DNA from: Amphiura filiformis
Taxonomy: Eukaryota > Echinodermata > Ophiuroidea > Amphilepidida > Amphiuridae
Assembly: GCF_039555335.1 (NCBI RefSeq)
Contig: NC_092640.1
Coordinates: 41,212,295 to 41,276,294 of the forward strand
Direction of reading: 5' to 3'
DNA: 64,000 nt
This document shows positions 44,401 through 58,400 of this stretch, in pieces. The notes under the pieces are model-generated. The model saw only the letters and a program-made list of their open reading frames with translations. It was not told where the DNA came from and did no database searches. Position numbers and translations under genes: made by a program. The number at the start of each line of letters is the position of its first letter. Position 1 is the stretch's first letter.

Positions 44401-46668
44401 TTCGCTGCAATTTGTACAATGATGCAGTGATGCCATAATATGTGATTTGCTCCACAACAACGCTCTCAATTTTTCTACTTTTTGCATGATTGTAATGCCA
44501 ATTATTGTACTAAAATTCCATGTTAAAGACTAAGTGCTTCAATTAAAGTAAAATATAAGTTTTATGATAAACCCGGGATCAGTGGTTTTATTTACCGTGT
44601 TCACCAATCGAGTGATGGCTGCATCTCATGCATGTTTATCATTGAATCATTAACATATTTAAACTGATATTTGTCATACGTTTTATATATCCCAACTGTG
44701 TGAAGCTCAGTTCAATAATGATCTGCGTCGAGCTAATACTTGCGTTGCGATAATTATAGGCGCTGGAATGAAATATTAATTTCCTTTGTTTTACCTCATT
44801 TATAGGCTCAAAATTAAAAGGGGACATAATGTGATTAATGAAAACTAACATTTTGTGGAAAACAAATAAGGATCTATTTATAAATGGAAATTGCACATTA
44901 TTACTTTAATTTTCCTCTGGTATTACTCCTTCAAAAAGTAGGATAACTAACTCCAGCACAGTTTATGGGCGGATAATTAAGGTTGTACATCAATGCACAT
45001 GTCGTCAGTGAGGCCTAGACTCGTAAATGAGCTAATATGAAAATGAGGTCAGCAGTGTTTTCCATTCCCCCAGCATTTTTATTTTGTGCTGGTCAGCTAA
45101 TATTAAATGCAACTTAATTATTAAAGTAGATTTAAGTGCTGTTTTCAGCTATAAAGCGATGTATAGCTTGATTGATTGGCCGAGTTATTCTATGATGATT
45201 TTGCCCGGGATTTTTTTTGCAAAAACAATTACATTCATCTCAAATAACACAAATCTGCAATGTAAAAAAACATATCTGGACTCATATGACCATGTAAATA
45301 TTGATATTCCCATTTTATAATCTTAAAGGAGGATTTCGTGACCCTAGCATCCTCTTTTTATGACATTTTTCAGTAGATATCCATGAAAAAAGCTTATTCC
45401 CAAATTTTCAGTGGATTCCGATTTTGCGTTTGCGAGTTATGCATGATTATGTGTATTACACTGCTCCATAGGCCACTGTTGTATACCAGAACGAAATTCA
45501 AATTTGACTATATTTTTGCTAAACGAATTAATCTGCAAGAAATTTTTGGTACATAACATTATGTAGCCAGAGGTTTCTAGTGGTTTAAAAATCTCAACTT
45601 TTTTTGAGAAAAGTTGGGGGATGAGGCTGTGGATCACAAAATGCCCTTTTAATGCCACATACACGGCACATCAGTCATGGGGTGGGGAGGGCGCTTATTA
45701 TAATTATAAAATGGAAGTTACAAACTGGGAATTTTATGCATGGATGAACATTCAAATCACAGTATATACCATATCTGAAGTCAAAATCTACACAATCTTA
45801 AACTGGAAGGTTTAGAAGGTAATTCTATTCCACAGCATTTGATGCAATTTAGTTGTACAGGTACATTATAAAGGGGCACTTAAGACAGTTGTCACCCACA
45901 AAAATTCTGTACCAGGCACTTATTAGGGGAGGGCACTAATTAGGTTGAATACTGTATACTCAAATATCCACAGCCCCTCCCAACCATACTGATCTTATAA
46001 TCACAAGTTTCCCCATCATTGGTGCACAGATTCTATGATTGGTGCTAGTACTGTTAGTTTGCTGTAGAAATTCACACCTTAGCTAATATCAATGCTTCTT
46101 TTCTTTCATCTTACATACTTATTTCAGCTTAAAATTGGCAGAAAATGTTCTTGACTGTTATTTCTAATCTAAGCTTGCTACATGTAGTATATAAGATGAA
46201 AGAATAACAAACTTGAAATTGTTGTAACAGCCTGATTTAGTCATGAAAAGAACTACCCCCCCCCCCCATAAAACTTTTTGGTATAGCCTGTGTGACCTTC
46301 GACATAAGATTTGTTTTGCTGCTCTATGCATCAGTGAGTATTACATCATTAAATACTAGCTACTGATGAAGAGTACAACCAACTGAATCTTGCTGTTGTT
46401 TCACTGTCACACAGGTATGTTGATTTGTTAAACTTTTATTAATATTTGTTAACATGTAACTTTATCTTTTAGAATTAGAAAAGATAAGATAAGGTATTTT
46501 GGTATTATGAAGAAAGATGAAATTTAAAGACATCTTCTGTTACTGCTACACCTACATGGAATATTATGGTCTAAGAAGATAATCTTGCGCTCATCAAAGA
46601 CATATGTTATCAGTATTTTAGATGTAGATTTATCATTAATCTTATAATATAAGACAAGAGTATTGGTT
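41411..46668. other. Gene-free interval
   Basis: Contains poly-T (42189-42216) and poly-A (42394-42414) tracts between two direct GGGTAGGACGGT words, and inverted CTACTGTAAAA/TTTTACAGTAG ends at 44163-44335. A GC-richer patch lies at 43180-43620. No supported exon. Confidence 0.4.
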
Positions 46669-47069
46669 AGGCCCATGAAAGTCAATTCCGAGTTTATCGT
46701 CCCTTTTTTTCCCAGGTTGGTGAGGTGACTTTTTCTTTTTTTTTTTTTTCATTATTTCATCAGATTTCATTATTGATCTAAAATGCGTGTTGATTTAAAG
46801 CCACACTCATACATGTTATTTATAAACATGTTTTTATATGGGTAGGGGCTAGAAAAGTTAGAAAAAAGCCTGGTTTTGCTTCCAAGTTATGAATTTATAT
46901 GTTTTACAAACAAAAATATATGTTTCCAATTGCTAAAACTGATGAAAACACTGATACTTTGAAAATAATGAATTATTTTGGCATTTTTGACAATTTGACG
47001 GGTGTTTTTGGTTTCCAAAAAGTGACGCGGGCGGGGGACGATAAACTCGGAATCGACTTTCACGCGCCT
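46669..47069. mobile_element. TIR element, GAAAGTCNATTCCGAGTTTA family
   Basis: Left GAAAGTCAATTCCGAGTTTA plus TCGTCCC, right its complement with about three mismatches in 36 bp. Outer base context TTAG/TTAA hints at a TTAA target site, not proven. Confidence 0.75.
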
Positions 47070-47900
47070 TAAGTTCAGATTTTGGACACTTTCAAAATAT
47101 CTAAACGTATGTATTTTGTATGCATACAGCCTACCTGTATTCCTGTATTACATATAGGCCATAATATATAGGAGCTATTAGGTTAACAGTATTGCCATAA
47201 TTAGCACCCAAAAGTCCTTTCTAGTCAGAGCTCCATCTAGGACTGTAAGAAAGTCACACTTTGGGTTCAAGAAGTGTTATCTAAGCAATAAAGCACACAT
47301 CTATGCATAGTGATGAGACCTTCACTTTCTATTCAAACTCATTAGGCCATGAAAATATTAGTGCTTATAATTCAAAAATATTTGCAAATAAAAGACTAGA
47401 CCTGTAGTTTTATTTCAAAATGAAAAAGTGGAATTTAGTCTTTTGTTAAATTGTCATGTTATGATAAGAGATTTGCATATTAGCTTGGAACTTATGCATG
47501 TAGAAATACCATATTTAGATACAACTTTAAGTAGTATTTATAATATGTCTAGATAGTGAATATAACTTTATATCTTGGTAATAACATTTCCATGGTAAAA
47601 AGAAACCACAGAGGCGTGGTCCGGTTTTCCGTGTTCAGTTTTCTATCTTAGATTGATGCCTACCATTAAAACAATTTGTTTCGAAATTTTGAGTTGCAAT
47701 ACTGCAGCGGTTTTGATACGAGAACCAGAAACGTGTATAACAATGCTCCATAAGATATTACCATTATCACCATTAAAAGGAATGTTAAATTTCACTGGGA
47801 TAATGAGAAAAATATGAGCTTTCTTTTGATATTAAAATCTCAGTTTTGATTAATAAAAATAGGGGATGAGGCTGTTGATCAGGTCATGGACCTTTAAGTA

Positions 47901-48146
47901 TATGTGACCCATCACATCGAAACACGGCAGTTGTCGGAAACCCACATTTAAAGATAATGAAGAAAATGTGCCACGAAAAAATAAAGGAATTTGAATTCTA
48001 TTTGTCACATAAAATCACCATTCTACATGCGATATCAATGGAAGAGGTGTCATTTTAAAGCTTAAAAACAGTCCTTTCAGCTGGTAAAGAAACCAACAAG
48101 TTCATTTTTACGACAACTGCCTTGTTTCGATGTGATGGGTCACATA
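47901..48146. mobile_element. TA-flanked MITE, TATGTGACCC family
   Basis: Long TIR beginning TATGTGACCCATCACATCGA with near-perfect complement at the right end (one difference in about 36 bp); TA on both sides. Length 246 bp. Confidence 0.88.
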
Positions 48147-48537
48147 TAAGAAGCATAAAATAAGTAGTTATATTTCAAAGATTAAAATATCTTTCAGCTT
48201 ATATATATGTTTGGATATTTAGCATCATTATGATTTATTTTCCTATTCAAATTTATTGTTTTGATTCAGAAATTCAAATGAATGATTAATTATCTCATTC
48301 TAAATTACTTGATTTAGCATACATAATGTTTTGAACAATTAGTTGATGATCGATACTATTGTCATATTTAATGATGTAATTTTGAGTTAATTAGACTTAA
48401 TTAATTTAGTTTCATCATGATCATGATTATTTATTTGGAAACCTTATAAGAACTTAATATTTGGATGAATCATATTTAAATAAACATTTGAACATGTTAC
48501 ATTATGAGATTATTATCTGTTCCGACATCAGTGACCG

Positions 48538-48731
48538 CAGGGACTGTCTTTTGGAATTTACAGGAGAGCATTAAATAGCTCTTCTGGAGCCTTCAAGGAG
48601 ATCTGTTTAGAACATTTAATGTAATGAAAGAATGGTCAACTAAGGAGAGCTAAAAATCACTCTCCTATATCAGATTTAAGGAGAGCAGTAGAGAGCGATT
48701 GCTCACACTCTCCTCAAAAGGCAGTCCCAGA
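48538..48731. repeat. GGAGAGC-rich repeat, copy 2
   Basis: Ends GGGACTGTCTTTTGG and GGCAGTCCC are inverted. The interior matches the copy at 2655 closely. No clear target duplication. Confidence 0.75.
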
Positions 48732-51435
48732 GTGACACCTCATGCATGTTATTGTCCTGGAGGGGCATGAAATCTGCACTATATATAACCTTGCTATATA
48801 TATTGCTTTTTAGAGTAAAATGCTATACCTATTAAAATATATCCAAAGGTCCAGTGAAGTTAACGAGGTGTCACTGGAACTGGAATTAAATAGAATATCA
48901 TTTAAGGGTAGACGAGGTATTGTTGTTGGTTGAGGTAGCCAAAGTATATAAATTGATTTTCATTTAAGAGACCAGTGCTAGTCTGGCGACCAAATCTTTG
49001 GAACAAAGGTTTCAAATTGTTTTTGGCATGCCTGAAAGATATTGAACAATTGGCTTGGGCTGCCCTCTTTAAAGTGTCTGGCATTTTTGGTTGAGGTCAA
49101 TTAAGGTCAAACAGGGGTCAAAATTATAGAATATCCCAATTCTTTTCAAAAATATACCAAATATTACTATCTTTGTTCATGAGTTATGTACATTTTAGTG
49201 TTGTTGTTTCAACCCTCTTTACAACATAACTCAAGAACCACAGAGCCTACAAAAGTATATCTGTGATATTTGAATTCTTCGAGACACTCGCTATGAATTG
49301 ATCAATACAATTTTTACCAAAGCTCACTACCTTTTGTAGGATGCTGCGAACGACCAAATCGCAACAGTTCAAAATAGGTATAACCTTAACATGCCTTTAA
49401 GTTAGAGCATGCATGTCTTAATTTAATAGCAATTAGGGCGAGTCGATAATCAGAGGTGCTTATTTTCTCAGGACAATAATTAACATGACAAAATGATACG
49501 CTATTATAGCTACCATATTCCTCCATCACCACACACAGTGATATCATCATCTATCTGTACAATCAACGATCCGTAAATTATTACCAACATATGTTACCCA
49601 GGAATTCATCTATGGCAGTGATTGGAATACACAAATAAATCAGTACATTCAGCATTGTGATGGTTCAATATTTCTAAACACGTTCTATTATTCATGAAAA
49701 AGAGATGTAGATATTAATAGTTTATTTATAAGTTCATCCCTAATGGTATGAATGAATTATTACTAGAAATTGTTAAATTGTGCGAAAAAGTGGATTTGTG
49801 AAATAGTATTCATGACCTTGTGAAAATTTGTGGAGGTGAAGTTTGGATGCTTCCTGTCATCATAGATTGGATGTTGTGATTTGTCATTTTACTTTTTGGT
49901 TGAAAGGTTACATTGCATGTATACTCCCTATTCCAAAAAAATTACAATTCTAATTTTTTCTTGGAGCGGTACTCAAGGTTTTGGTAGGGGTGTGCCATTG
50001 AGAATTTGAAAGTAGACCCATTAATATACAATTTTGCAAGAAATGTAGACCATCAATATACCAAAAGTCAAAATTGTCTTAGTTTTTACAAATTTAAGCC
50101 CAAATTTTGGGAAAGTTGAAAACATTTTGGCTAGATTGAGGCAAAATTGGGCTATTTAAAAAAAGAAATATACCAAAAATGGCCTAGAAAAAGGGCGGGG
50201 TCATTGATATACCAAATGGCGATGATGCTACCCATTTTTTTTTTTTTCCCCGTATGGTCATTTGTATGATCAAGAACCTCCTCCCCTTGGTAATTGCTGT
50301 CCTGTTTTGCCAAATGACAGATAGGCCTACCTAAATCCTAATCCTTTAGTTAGTTCTAACTGGAAAAGTCAAATTATAAAAGGCAGAAGAAAAGTATCTC
50401 AGAAATGTACACATGAATAGGTATAAAAAAAGCTGATTTTGTCAAAAGCTCTATAATACTATGATGACATTTTTAGTTACAAGGGACAAACAAATATGCA
50501 ATAATAAATGGAAGAAATCCTGTGCCATATATGAACAACACTTTTTGAATGACTAAAAAGTCTGCTATTTTATGTTGAGGAAAAATTATCTGCTTGGATG
50601 AATTTTTTTTTAAATGCTGACAAACATGCTGGGTGTTCCGAATGACTACCTGACATAAGATCCTAGCGTAATGGTTGACTAACCAACTATGTTTATTATC
50701 ATGTCAATTGTCATCTATAATTTGCTTAATTGTCAAGTCATAACTTAAGTTGATATGGAATTGAATTGGGTTGATATCGCTTTAACTTCTGACCATAATC
50801 TTTGCACTTTGATATTTGCTGAGGGAACGCTATCCTAACATCACACCTGCTTGATGTCGGAGAACACATGCTATTATTGAACAGCGTGAACATGAACTCA
50901 TTGTAATATTTAATACCCACAAATATAATAGGATCTATTTGGCAGATATTTACGCTAGAATACAACTTGTGTGTTTGTTTTTTGAAGAGGAAAATATGTA
51001 ACATGTGTTTAAGGAGCGTTTGCTGTATGACCCAGGCTCTGGTATTTGGTAGGGATTTATATAGAAAATGTGCATCAAATACATTTACCTGATGTGGCTG
51101 TGCAATAATTATGAGCCCTCCCCCATTTTTTGATCGGTTTTTCATAAACTAGGTCCCCAAATCAGAATTGTTCAACAAGTGAGCCCTCATTATAATTATG
51201 CTAAGATATGTTGCACTCAATATAACATAGGTATATTTTAATTACTTATCACTAATTATATAAACTTTTTATGACCACATTTATTGAATACTAGTTTAAT
51301 TGTGATAAATATCTGTATAATTTCAAGTTCAACTGATTGTGTTCATCATGATTAATAACATATTTTTATTTTAATATCAAAAATCGACTACATGTATGGC
51401 ATAGTCTATACACCATTGGGCATTACTATGATGCA
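48732..51435. other. Gene-free AT-rich interval
   Basis: No exon, RNA gene or complete element recognised. Confidence 0.45.
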
Positions 51436-51664
51436 CAGGGTTATAGCTAGGCAAAGTTTAGTGCCGGGTGAAATTTATATTAAATGGTAAAAAAATTGAA
51501 ATTTTAATAAGAATTGCTCATTTTTATACTGATTGTTCATTGATTTTGGAACATTTGAGACTGGAGTGCTGGGTATTTGGGCTCAAAATTAACTTGAGTG
51601 CCGGGTAGAAATTAAGAGTGCCGGGTGGGTCCGCCCGCCACCGCCCAGCGTAGCTACAACCCTG
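51436..51664. mobile_element. hAT-type MITE, CAGGGTTGTAGC family, second copy
   Basis: Ends CAGGGTTATAGC and GCTACAACCCTG; exact duplication ATGATGCA at 51428-51435 and 51665-51672. The interior repeats GTGCCGGGT. Length (229 bp) and ends match the 14590 copy. Confidence 0.9.
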
Positions 51665-51672
51665 ATGATGCA

Positions 51673-54050
51673 CATTGTGGCTTTAATGCCAAGTAAAATA
51701 TAGACAGCCACAAAATATATGCATGAAAATTCCGATATAGCTGTTGTGCTTTGATTAAACAAACCAGAACAATAAATTTTACTCTGGACTAATAGAGTGA
51801 AAACGTGCTTATGATACATTTACAAGTATGCATTATTTATAGTGCATTAGCCACAGCTGTGATTGCAGGCCGCTACATACTTTTGAGCGGATGTAGAATA
51901 TTTTGATGTAACATCTTCTTTATTTAATCTATTTCAAGTAATATTTATAACTGTTTATTATTTCCACCCGACATGCTATTATCAATTTTATGTCATGAAA
52001 TAGAATGGGAATAGATTTAATATAATGAAGACATGTTACCATAGGCTGTAAAAAAGAAATTTTACAGCCTATGATGTTACATAGAATATTCTATGTCGAA
52101 TACTAGAGTCTGTAGCGGCCCTTATGCTAACAACAGTATTTTATTTTAGGATAATATGATGGTCAAGGTTGAATTGTGCGTAACATGATGGAAAACAATT
52201 ATCATATCAAGAAGATACAATAATATGCATGTGATGTATTTCTGTAAGCTTTGGAATTCAATGTACTATAATAGTATACATGTGGTATGATATAGATTAT
52301 GATTAATGGATCAAACTTGGAAATTTTTTTGGCTTTGCAGGAACGAATATGCGCAAAATGTAATTTGCATCACATGGCAAACATGAATGTTTACCATGTT
52401 TAATAATGGATGTAGTGTACTTCTATAATTCCAAAGACAGTGATACATTAAAACATAGTGAAGCAAGCATACATTTTGCAATTTGATATGATACATGGTT
52501 TATTGAGATGGGGGGAGGGTTCTTGGTGGAAATAAGGGTACAGGGATGTGCAGTGTGCTGCAGATTTGGGGTTCATTTTCAGCCATTTAGTTTAGACTCG
52601 GGTGGATTTTCATTCATTTTGGTTTATTGATGCCCCCAATTTCATACAAATTTGGTTTAAGATTGGGTAGATTTTAACAATTGACTCAAAACATGCAAAT
52701 TTTGCATTGTCTTTAGCAAAGTGTGCAAAATGTTTCATAAAATTGGTATAAATTTGACTTTAAACTTTTGGTTTAAATTAAAGTTGTAGCCACACATCTC
52801 CACCCAAACAAAAGTTGAGAACCACACTGGATTAGGACATTCTATAATATAACATTTGATTCATTTGTAGGAATTGGGCATAATTGCAAAATCTAGTCCA
52901 CCTCCAAAATCAGTTTAGGATTAAGGATAAATTTATTTTGAGCTTATATAAACCCCAGGACACATATGGTTACATCATTTCAGAGCAAAACATCCTTCCT
53001 CGTCCCAGTGTTCCCCTGTTGTTGAGCTTGCTCAAATTTTAACTCCTTATATGGGAAAGATGCTGTATGGTCAAACAATAATGAATTTCATCAAATTTTG
53101 ATAACTAGAATTAACAAATTTACTTAGTATTGCATCAGTGATTCTTGGGTTAGTCCTTCAACATACATATTGTTAGAAATTAAATCCTGAAGTAAAAGGC
53201 ACTTTATGTAATCTATACTATGACATATATATCATGGACATAAATCATTATGTACTATACCACTGTGGTACTATACAGTAAAACCCAATATTCGGTTGCA
53301 CCTTGCATGTATGTGTGCATCCCGGTGTGCATGTGTGCAAATCATTTATAAGATGAATTGGTGCAACTATTGCCTGAGGAAAATGACCATTCCTTACATT
53401 TCACTTCCTCTCTTTAAGCTGGAGGTACTTTTCTGGATAAAGAGAAGCTTGACCCCTATTCATTGAACATTAAACTTGGTTGAACTTGAACTTTGAATAG
53501 TTATTGTTAGCATTAAAGATTACTACCAGTATGTTTTCTTTGCCAATACAAATGCAACTTATAGATGGATTTTAAAAGAGGCGAGGGCCGATTTGATTTT
53601 CTTGATTTTTTTTAGACCTCTCTGGTGGTCATAAAAATAGCTTTATTGTATTCTTATTTTTAAAGAAATCTTATAGAGGCCTACTATGTATTTTACTAAT
53701 TAGGCCTGTTTAAATCCAGGGGCAGGGGTATGAGTTGCCTTATAGCCATAGGTATGACTCTTCCAGTACCTATGCCTAAACCAAGGGTAAACCATACAAA
53801 TAATAAAAATTCTTTTAAAAAAGGAATGGGGGGGGGGGCCAAAATAAAAAAGGCCTGATGATTGTACATGTAACATTTGTGGCCTAGCTTTTGTCATACA
53901 AGGATAGCACTTTAAGTTGTGGAGGAGCTTGGGCAGAGCAGAGCAATTTATACAAATAGTAGATTATTAAGAAGAAATTTAGGGAGAAATTGATGTTTTA
54001 AACTTCTCAAAATGAAAAATGGGTGTCCATGAGGAAAGAAAAAGATAAGT
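51673..54050. other. Gene-free interval upstream of the tetraspanin
   Basis: Would contain the tetraspanin promoter if the first coding exon is also the first exon, but no TATA or CpG cluster stands out. TACAGCCTATG and a nearby inverted copy (CATAGGCTGTA, 52041-52073) form a short hairpin. Confidence 0.4.
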
Positions 54051-54252
54051 GTATGGGTGTGTGTGAATGGGGGGGGAAGTATGGAGGGGGGTGTCTGTGG
54101 GTGTGTGTCGGGTTGAATAGGGTGAAGTGTGGAGGGGTGTGTCTGTGGGGTGTGTGAATAGGGTGAAGTGTGAGGACTGAGGGTGTGTGTGTGCGGGGGT
54201 GAATAGGGTGAAGTGTGGAGGGGTGTGTCTGTGGGGGTGTGTCTGGGTGTGC
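54051..54252 (+). repeat. G-rich minisatellite upstream of the tetraspanin start
   Basis: Repeats of about 42 bp built on GAATAGGGTGAAGTGTGGAG and GGGTGTGTCTGTGGG. It ends about 94 nt before the start codon. The minus strand reads as a long Thr/His/Pro-rich ORF, which is only the repeat translated. Confidence 0.85.
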
Positions 54253-54345
54253 TTATGTTATGTATTATACATTCAGTTGTCATAATTCTCCTGTGTTGCT
54301 TGCGTTTTAATATATGATACAGACCTGAAATAACCAACTTTCAAA

Positions 54346-54411
54346 ATGGCTGTCGGGTGCGGTGCAAAGATAGCAAAAATGCTGCTGTTCATCATCAACT
54401 TCTGTGTATGG
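54346..54411 (+). CDS. Tetraspanin exon 1
   Basis: Encodes MAVGCGAKIAKMLLFIINFC plus VW; donor GTAAGT. Short cytosolic N-terminus with a Cys (C5) suitable for palmitoylation, then the first half of TM1. AAAATGG gives a good start context. A TACAG acceptor-like sequence about 20 nt upstream may mean that the 5' UTR is spliced. Confidence 0.9.
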
Positions 54412-55423
54412 GTAAGTAGCTGCATATCATGATATCCCCCTGTCTATTTAGAAACCCCCTTTTCTCTGGACATGCAACACATTTCCCATATTGCCATTAA
54501 TCGGCCCCTCACCTGTATTCATCTGTCCAGCTCCTAGTAAGACAAATTCTTATGAGTTGACCTCAATGTTTATCAACAAAATCAAGGGACCGGTATATCT
54601 GTATGCTTGAGTGAACCCCATGCAACCACTACACTGTTCAGTAGCCTTATTGTGATGTGGCGGGAGTTTTAAAAACACGAGCCCTGACCAAAATATGATG
54701 CGCGCGCATACTGCCAGGCAAAAAACAATGGAAATTGTGATGATGTGTGCGCATACTGCCAGGCATTGACGTCAGAAGTCATCTCATCTATATTTGCCCA
54801 CCTCACACCCCTCCATTCATATTTGGTCACAGTATAGCTACCGTACTGTCCAATCACATTTTATATCCGGACATCTTTTTATATACCGTATGTACTCTAT
54901 TAAATGTCCCCTTCTATTAAATGCCCCCCCCCCCCCACCACCATAAGTGGGTTGGACTGCATTTCTGTATAGTTAAAATCAACACAAACTTGGTGGGAAA
55001 ATTTCTCCACACGCTCAAAACAGGATTTTGCGTAATTTTGGTGTAGGCCTACGCATAATTGTGCACACTGTGCATTTTATACACCCTGTGCAATCATATT
55101 GAGCCTATGTTGTCCAATATCAGTTTGCACTGTTTTGAGGCCTGCCTGTATGGTATCAATAAGCTTCAATAGCTATTGAAATGTTAATCATGATGTATGA
55201 TATTAGCCTCAGGCCTTCTGACAGAGCGTCACATAATTTCACTGCTACCAATGTTAATCAACCCATATAACATATACAGACAGGACAAAATAGATAAACC
55301 GCTTATAGCCAGGCTTCAGAGTCATTATAGAAAAGAATTGCATTTTGTAAATTATGGGAGACACAGAAAGATGCAGCTGATTCAGGCCAAAGGCAGTTTA
55401 GAAAATTGAGTGATCCGATAATG

Positions 55424-55457
<34 letters not shown>

Positions 55458-58400
55458 CTTGAACAGTCCATGTGTGCTATTGCTAAACATCCTGACATCC
55501 CAAACATACTTTGTTGTAAAGTTATGAGCTTTTATTCAATGCCAATAATCTTAGGTTGTTTCATGGTTTGCTCCACATTTTTGTGCATATCTCAATTAAA
55601 CATTTGCCCCCTTAAGTCTGGTCAGAGAAGATGTCTTACTCTTCCTTCCCATAATGCATTTCTCCCATTTTAGTTTCATGTACTGATTTACTATCTAGTG
55701 CAACATGGGTCGATAGTGATGAAATGTACTTCAATGAACCAAGCACATTCAGACAGGCCCGTACGCAGGATTTTGTTTGGGGGGCGCTGATTTTGAAAAA
55801 GTGGACCTTTTTCCCAAGGGGGGGGGGGGCGATTTTGAAAAAAGTGGCCTTTCTTTCCAAAATTTGGACATTTTTTGACTAAAACCCCGTAAAAACCTGA
55901 TTTTTTGCTCTCTCACGCCGCAAATTCTGAAATTTTGGGACTTTTTGTACACTTTGGAAATTTGGGGGTGCGATGCACCCCGCACTTCCATTGTGTAATG
56001 GGCCTGCATCCAGATCTTCAAAATATGTGTATTTCTTGACTATTGACCCAATGTTTAATCGGTCTATTCTCAACAATGAAAACAAGGGGAAACTGTACAA
56101 AGTTATGGGAGTGTCATTGATCAAATGATGTGATGTATCATGCTGCAAAGGATTGTGGGAAGGGTAAAATATCTTTGTTGCCTTAGGCCTGGTCAGCTAA
56201 TTAGATCTCTATTTCCTTGACCCACTGGCTCTGTTAACATTGTCTTTTTCATAACCCTGATAATTATAAATATGGTAAGGTCCATATGAGTTTACTGCTA
56301 TCTACCTAAGATAGCAACATGAAGAAGCGTAAGATATTTTTGCTGCCTTTGGTCTGGTCAGCTTAGATCTCTTTTTCCTCACAGGCTCTCTTAACATTAT
56401 TTTTTCATAACTCTAATTATTAGCACAGTAAGGTCATATTATGGTTAACTGATATTATTGCTATCTACCTAAGATAGCAACATCAAGAAGGGAAAGACAT
56501 CTTTGCTGCCTTTGGCCTGGTCAGCTTAGATCTCCTTTTCCTCGACTCACAAGCTCTCCAAACATTATTTTTCATAACTCCAATTATTAGCATGGTAAGG
56601 TCCTATTATGGTTAACTTAGATTACTGCTATCTACCTAAGATAGCAACATCAAGAAAGTGTTATGAAATGTTCAAATTTTGGCCTAATAGGATTCATGGT
56701 TTCCTAGAGACAGAGTTTCAAAGTTTCTTTTTGTTTTATTCTTTTTACATTACAATAGTTAATACATTTTAAATAGTTAATATATATTTTAACACAGAAA
56801 ATAGCTGACCAATTTTACCATAACTTCATAAATTAACATTCATTGCATTTTTAGCTTGCAGAATTTTGATCTTAAACTTAGCTATTTTTCGTGTTCCTAT
56901 GTTCAGAATCAGTGTTCGAATTTAGGAAAAATAAATGGTTGTCCCACGGACAACCAGATTACAATTTGTGGTTGTCCGTCTAAGTTTTTGGTTGTCCGTA
57001 GGCCTACAAATGTGACTTTTGACTAGATTTATGGTTGTCCAATGTATTTGGTCCGATGGACAACCAAATCAGTATTTTTGGTTGTCCGGCGACTTTTTTA
57101 GTTGTCCCGGGCAACCGGACAACCAAAATTTCGAACGCTGTTCAGAATGTTAACAAAGTTTATATCCACCCTCATTGAAACTAATTTACATAACTAATTA
57201 GTATGCAAATATATGCAAAAATATACAAGATGTACAGTAAGATAGTGCACACCTTAAACATTTCAAGCATTTGCCCATAATATTTTGGCGTAATTCTGAA
57301 ACATTTGAGTGTATTCCTAACACACTTGGGTGTATTTTTGATACTTTTGGGTGATTTTGTGACATTTGAGTGTATTCCTAATATATTTGGGTGTATTTTT
57401 GCACCCTGACAGGCTGTAGGCATAGTACTCATTGCTGTTGGTGCATATGTGATGATTGAAACACACCGCTATTTACACCTTACAGATTTCGAGCATATCC
57501 TAATATATTTGGGTGTAATTCGGCAACATTTGAGTGCATTCCTAATACATTTGGGTGTATTTTTGATACATTTGGGTGATTTTGTGACATTTTATTGAAT
57601 TCTTAATACATTTGGGTATGTTTTTGATACTTTTGGGTGATTTTGTGACACTTTAAATTCTAAATACATTGGGTGTATTTTTGATGCTTTTGGGTGATTT
57701 TGTGACATTTTATTGTATTCCTAATAGATTTGGGTGTAATTTTTAATTTTGTGGGTGATTTTGTGACATTTTATTAATATATTTGGGTGTATTTTTGCAC
57801 CCTGACAGGCTGTAGGCATAGTACTCATTGCTGTTGGTGCATATGTGATGATTGAAGCAGACAAGTATTCATACCTGTTTGGAGATGAAGATACGCTGAC
57901 CACAGTAGCGGGAATAATCATAGGAACTGGCTGCTTCATCTTCTTTGTGGGATTCTGTGCATGCTGTGGTGCCATAAAGGAGATTGTCTGTTTATTACAA
58001 GTGGTAGGTATTGACTGATGGGCTATTCCATTTAAAATCCACATTCCCCCTGTGGAAGATTTTGGAAATATCTTCCACAGGGGGAGTATGAATGGAATGA
58101 ACACATTACCATTTGAAACACACCCACCCTCAAGCTGAATCTTTCTCCGAGGGTGTATGAAATTCAAATGGAGCTACTAATGTGCTCATTCCATTTGAAA
58201 TTCATACTCCCACTGTGGAAGATATTTCCAAAATCTTCCACAGGGGTAGTGTGGCTTTTAAATGGAATAGCCCAATGTTTTCAAAATGGTTTTACGTGCT
58301 GCAAGCAGCTCATGAAAATAATAACAATGTGCGAATATATTCCTTTTTTATGTGCAGATGTAAGAAAGCTTAAAAGTATAGTTTCAAAATCAAAAAAAGC

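Noticed and set aside
53948..54337. 129-codon Thr/His/Pro-rich minus frame
   Set aside because: Translation of the G-rich minisatellite upstream of the tetraspanin start.
56162..56652. CRISPR-like array
   Set aside because: Three long imperfect tandem units without spacers in a eukaryotic intron; no cas genes.
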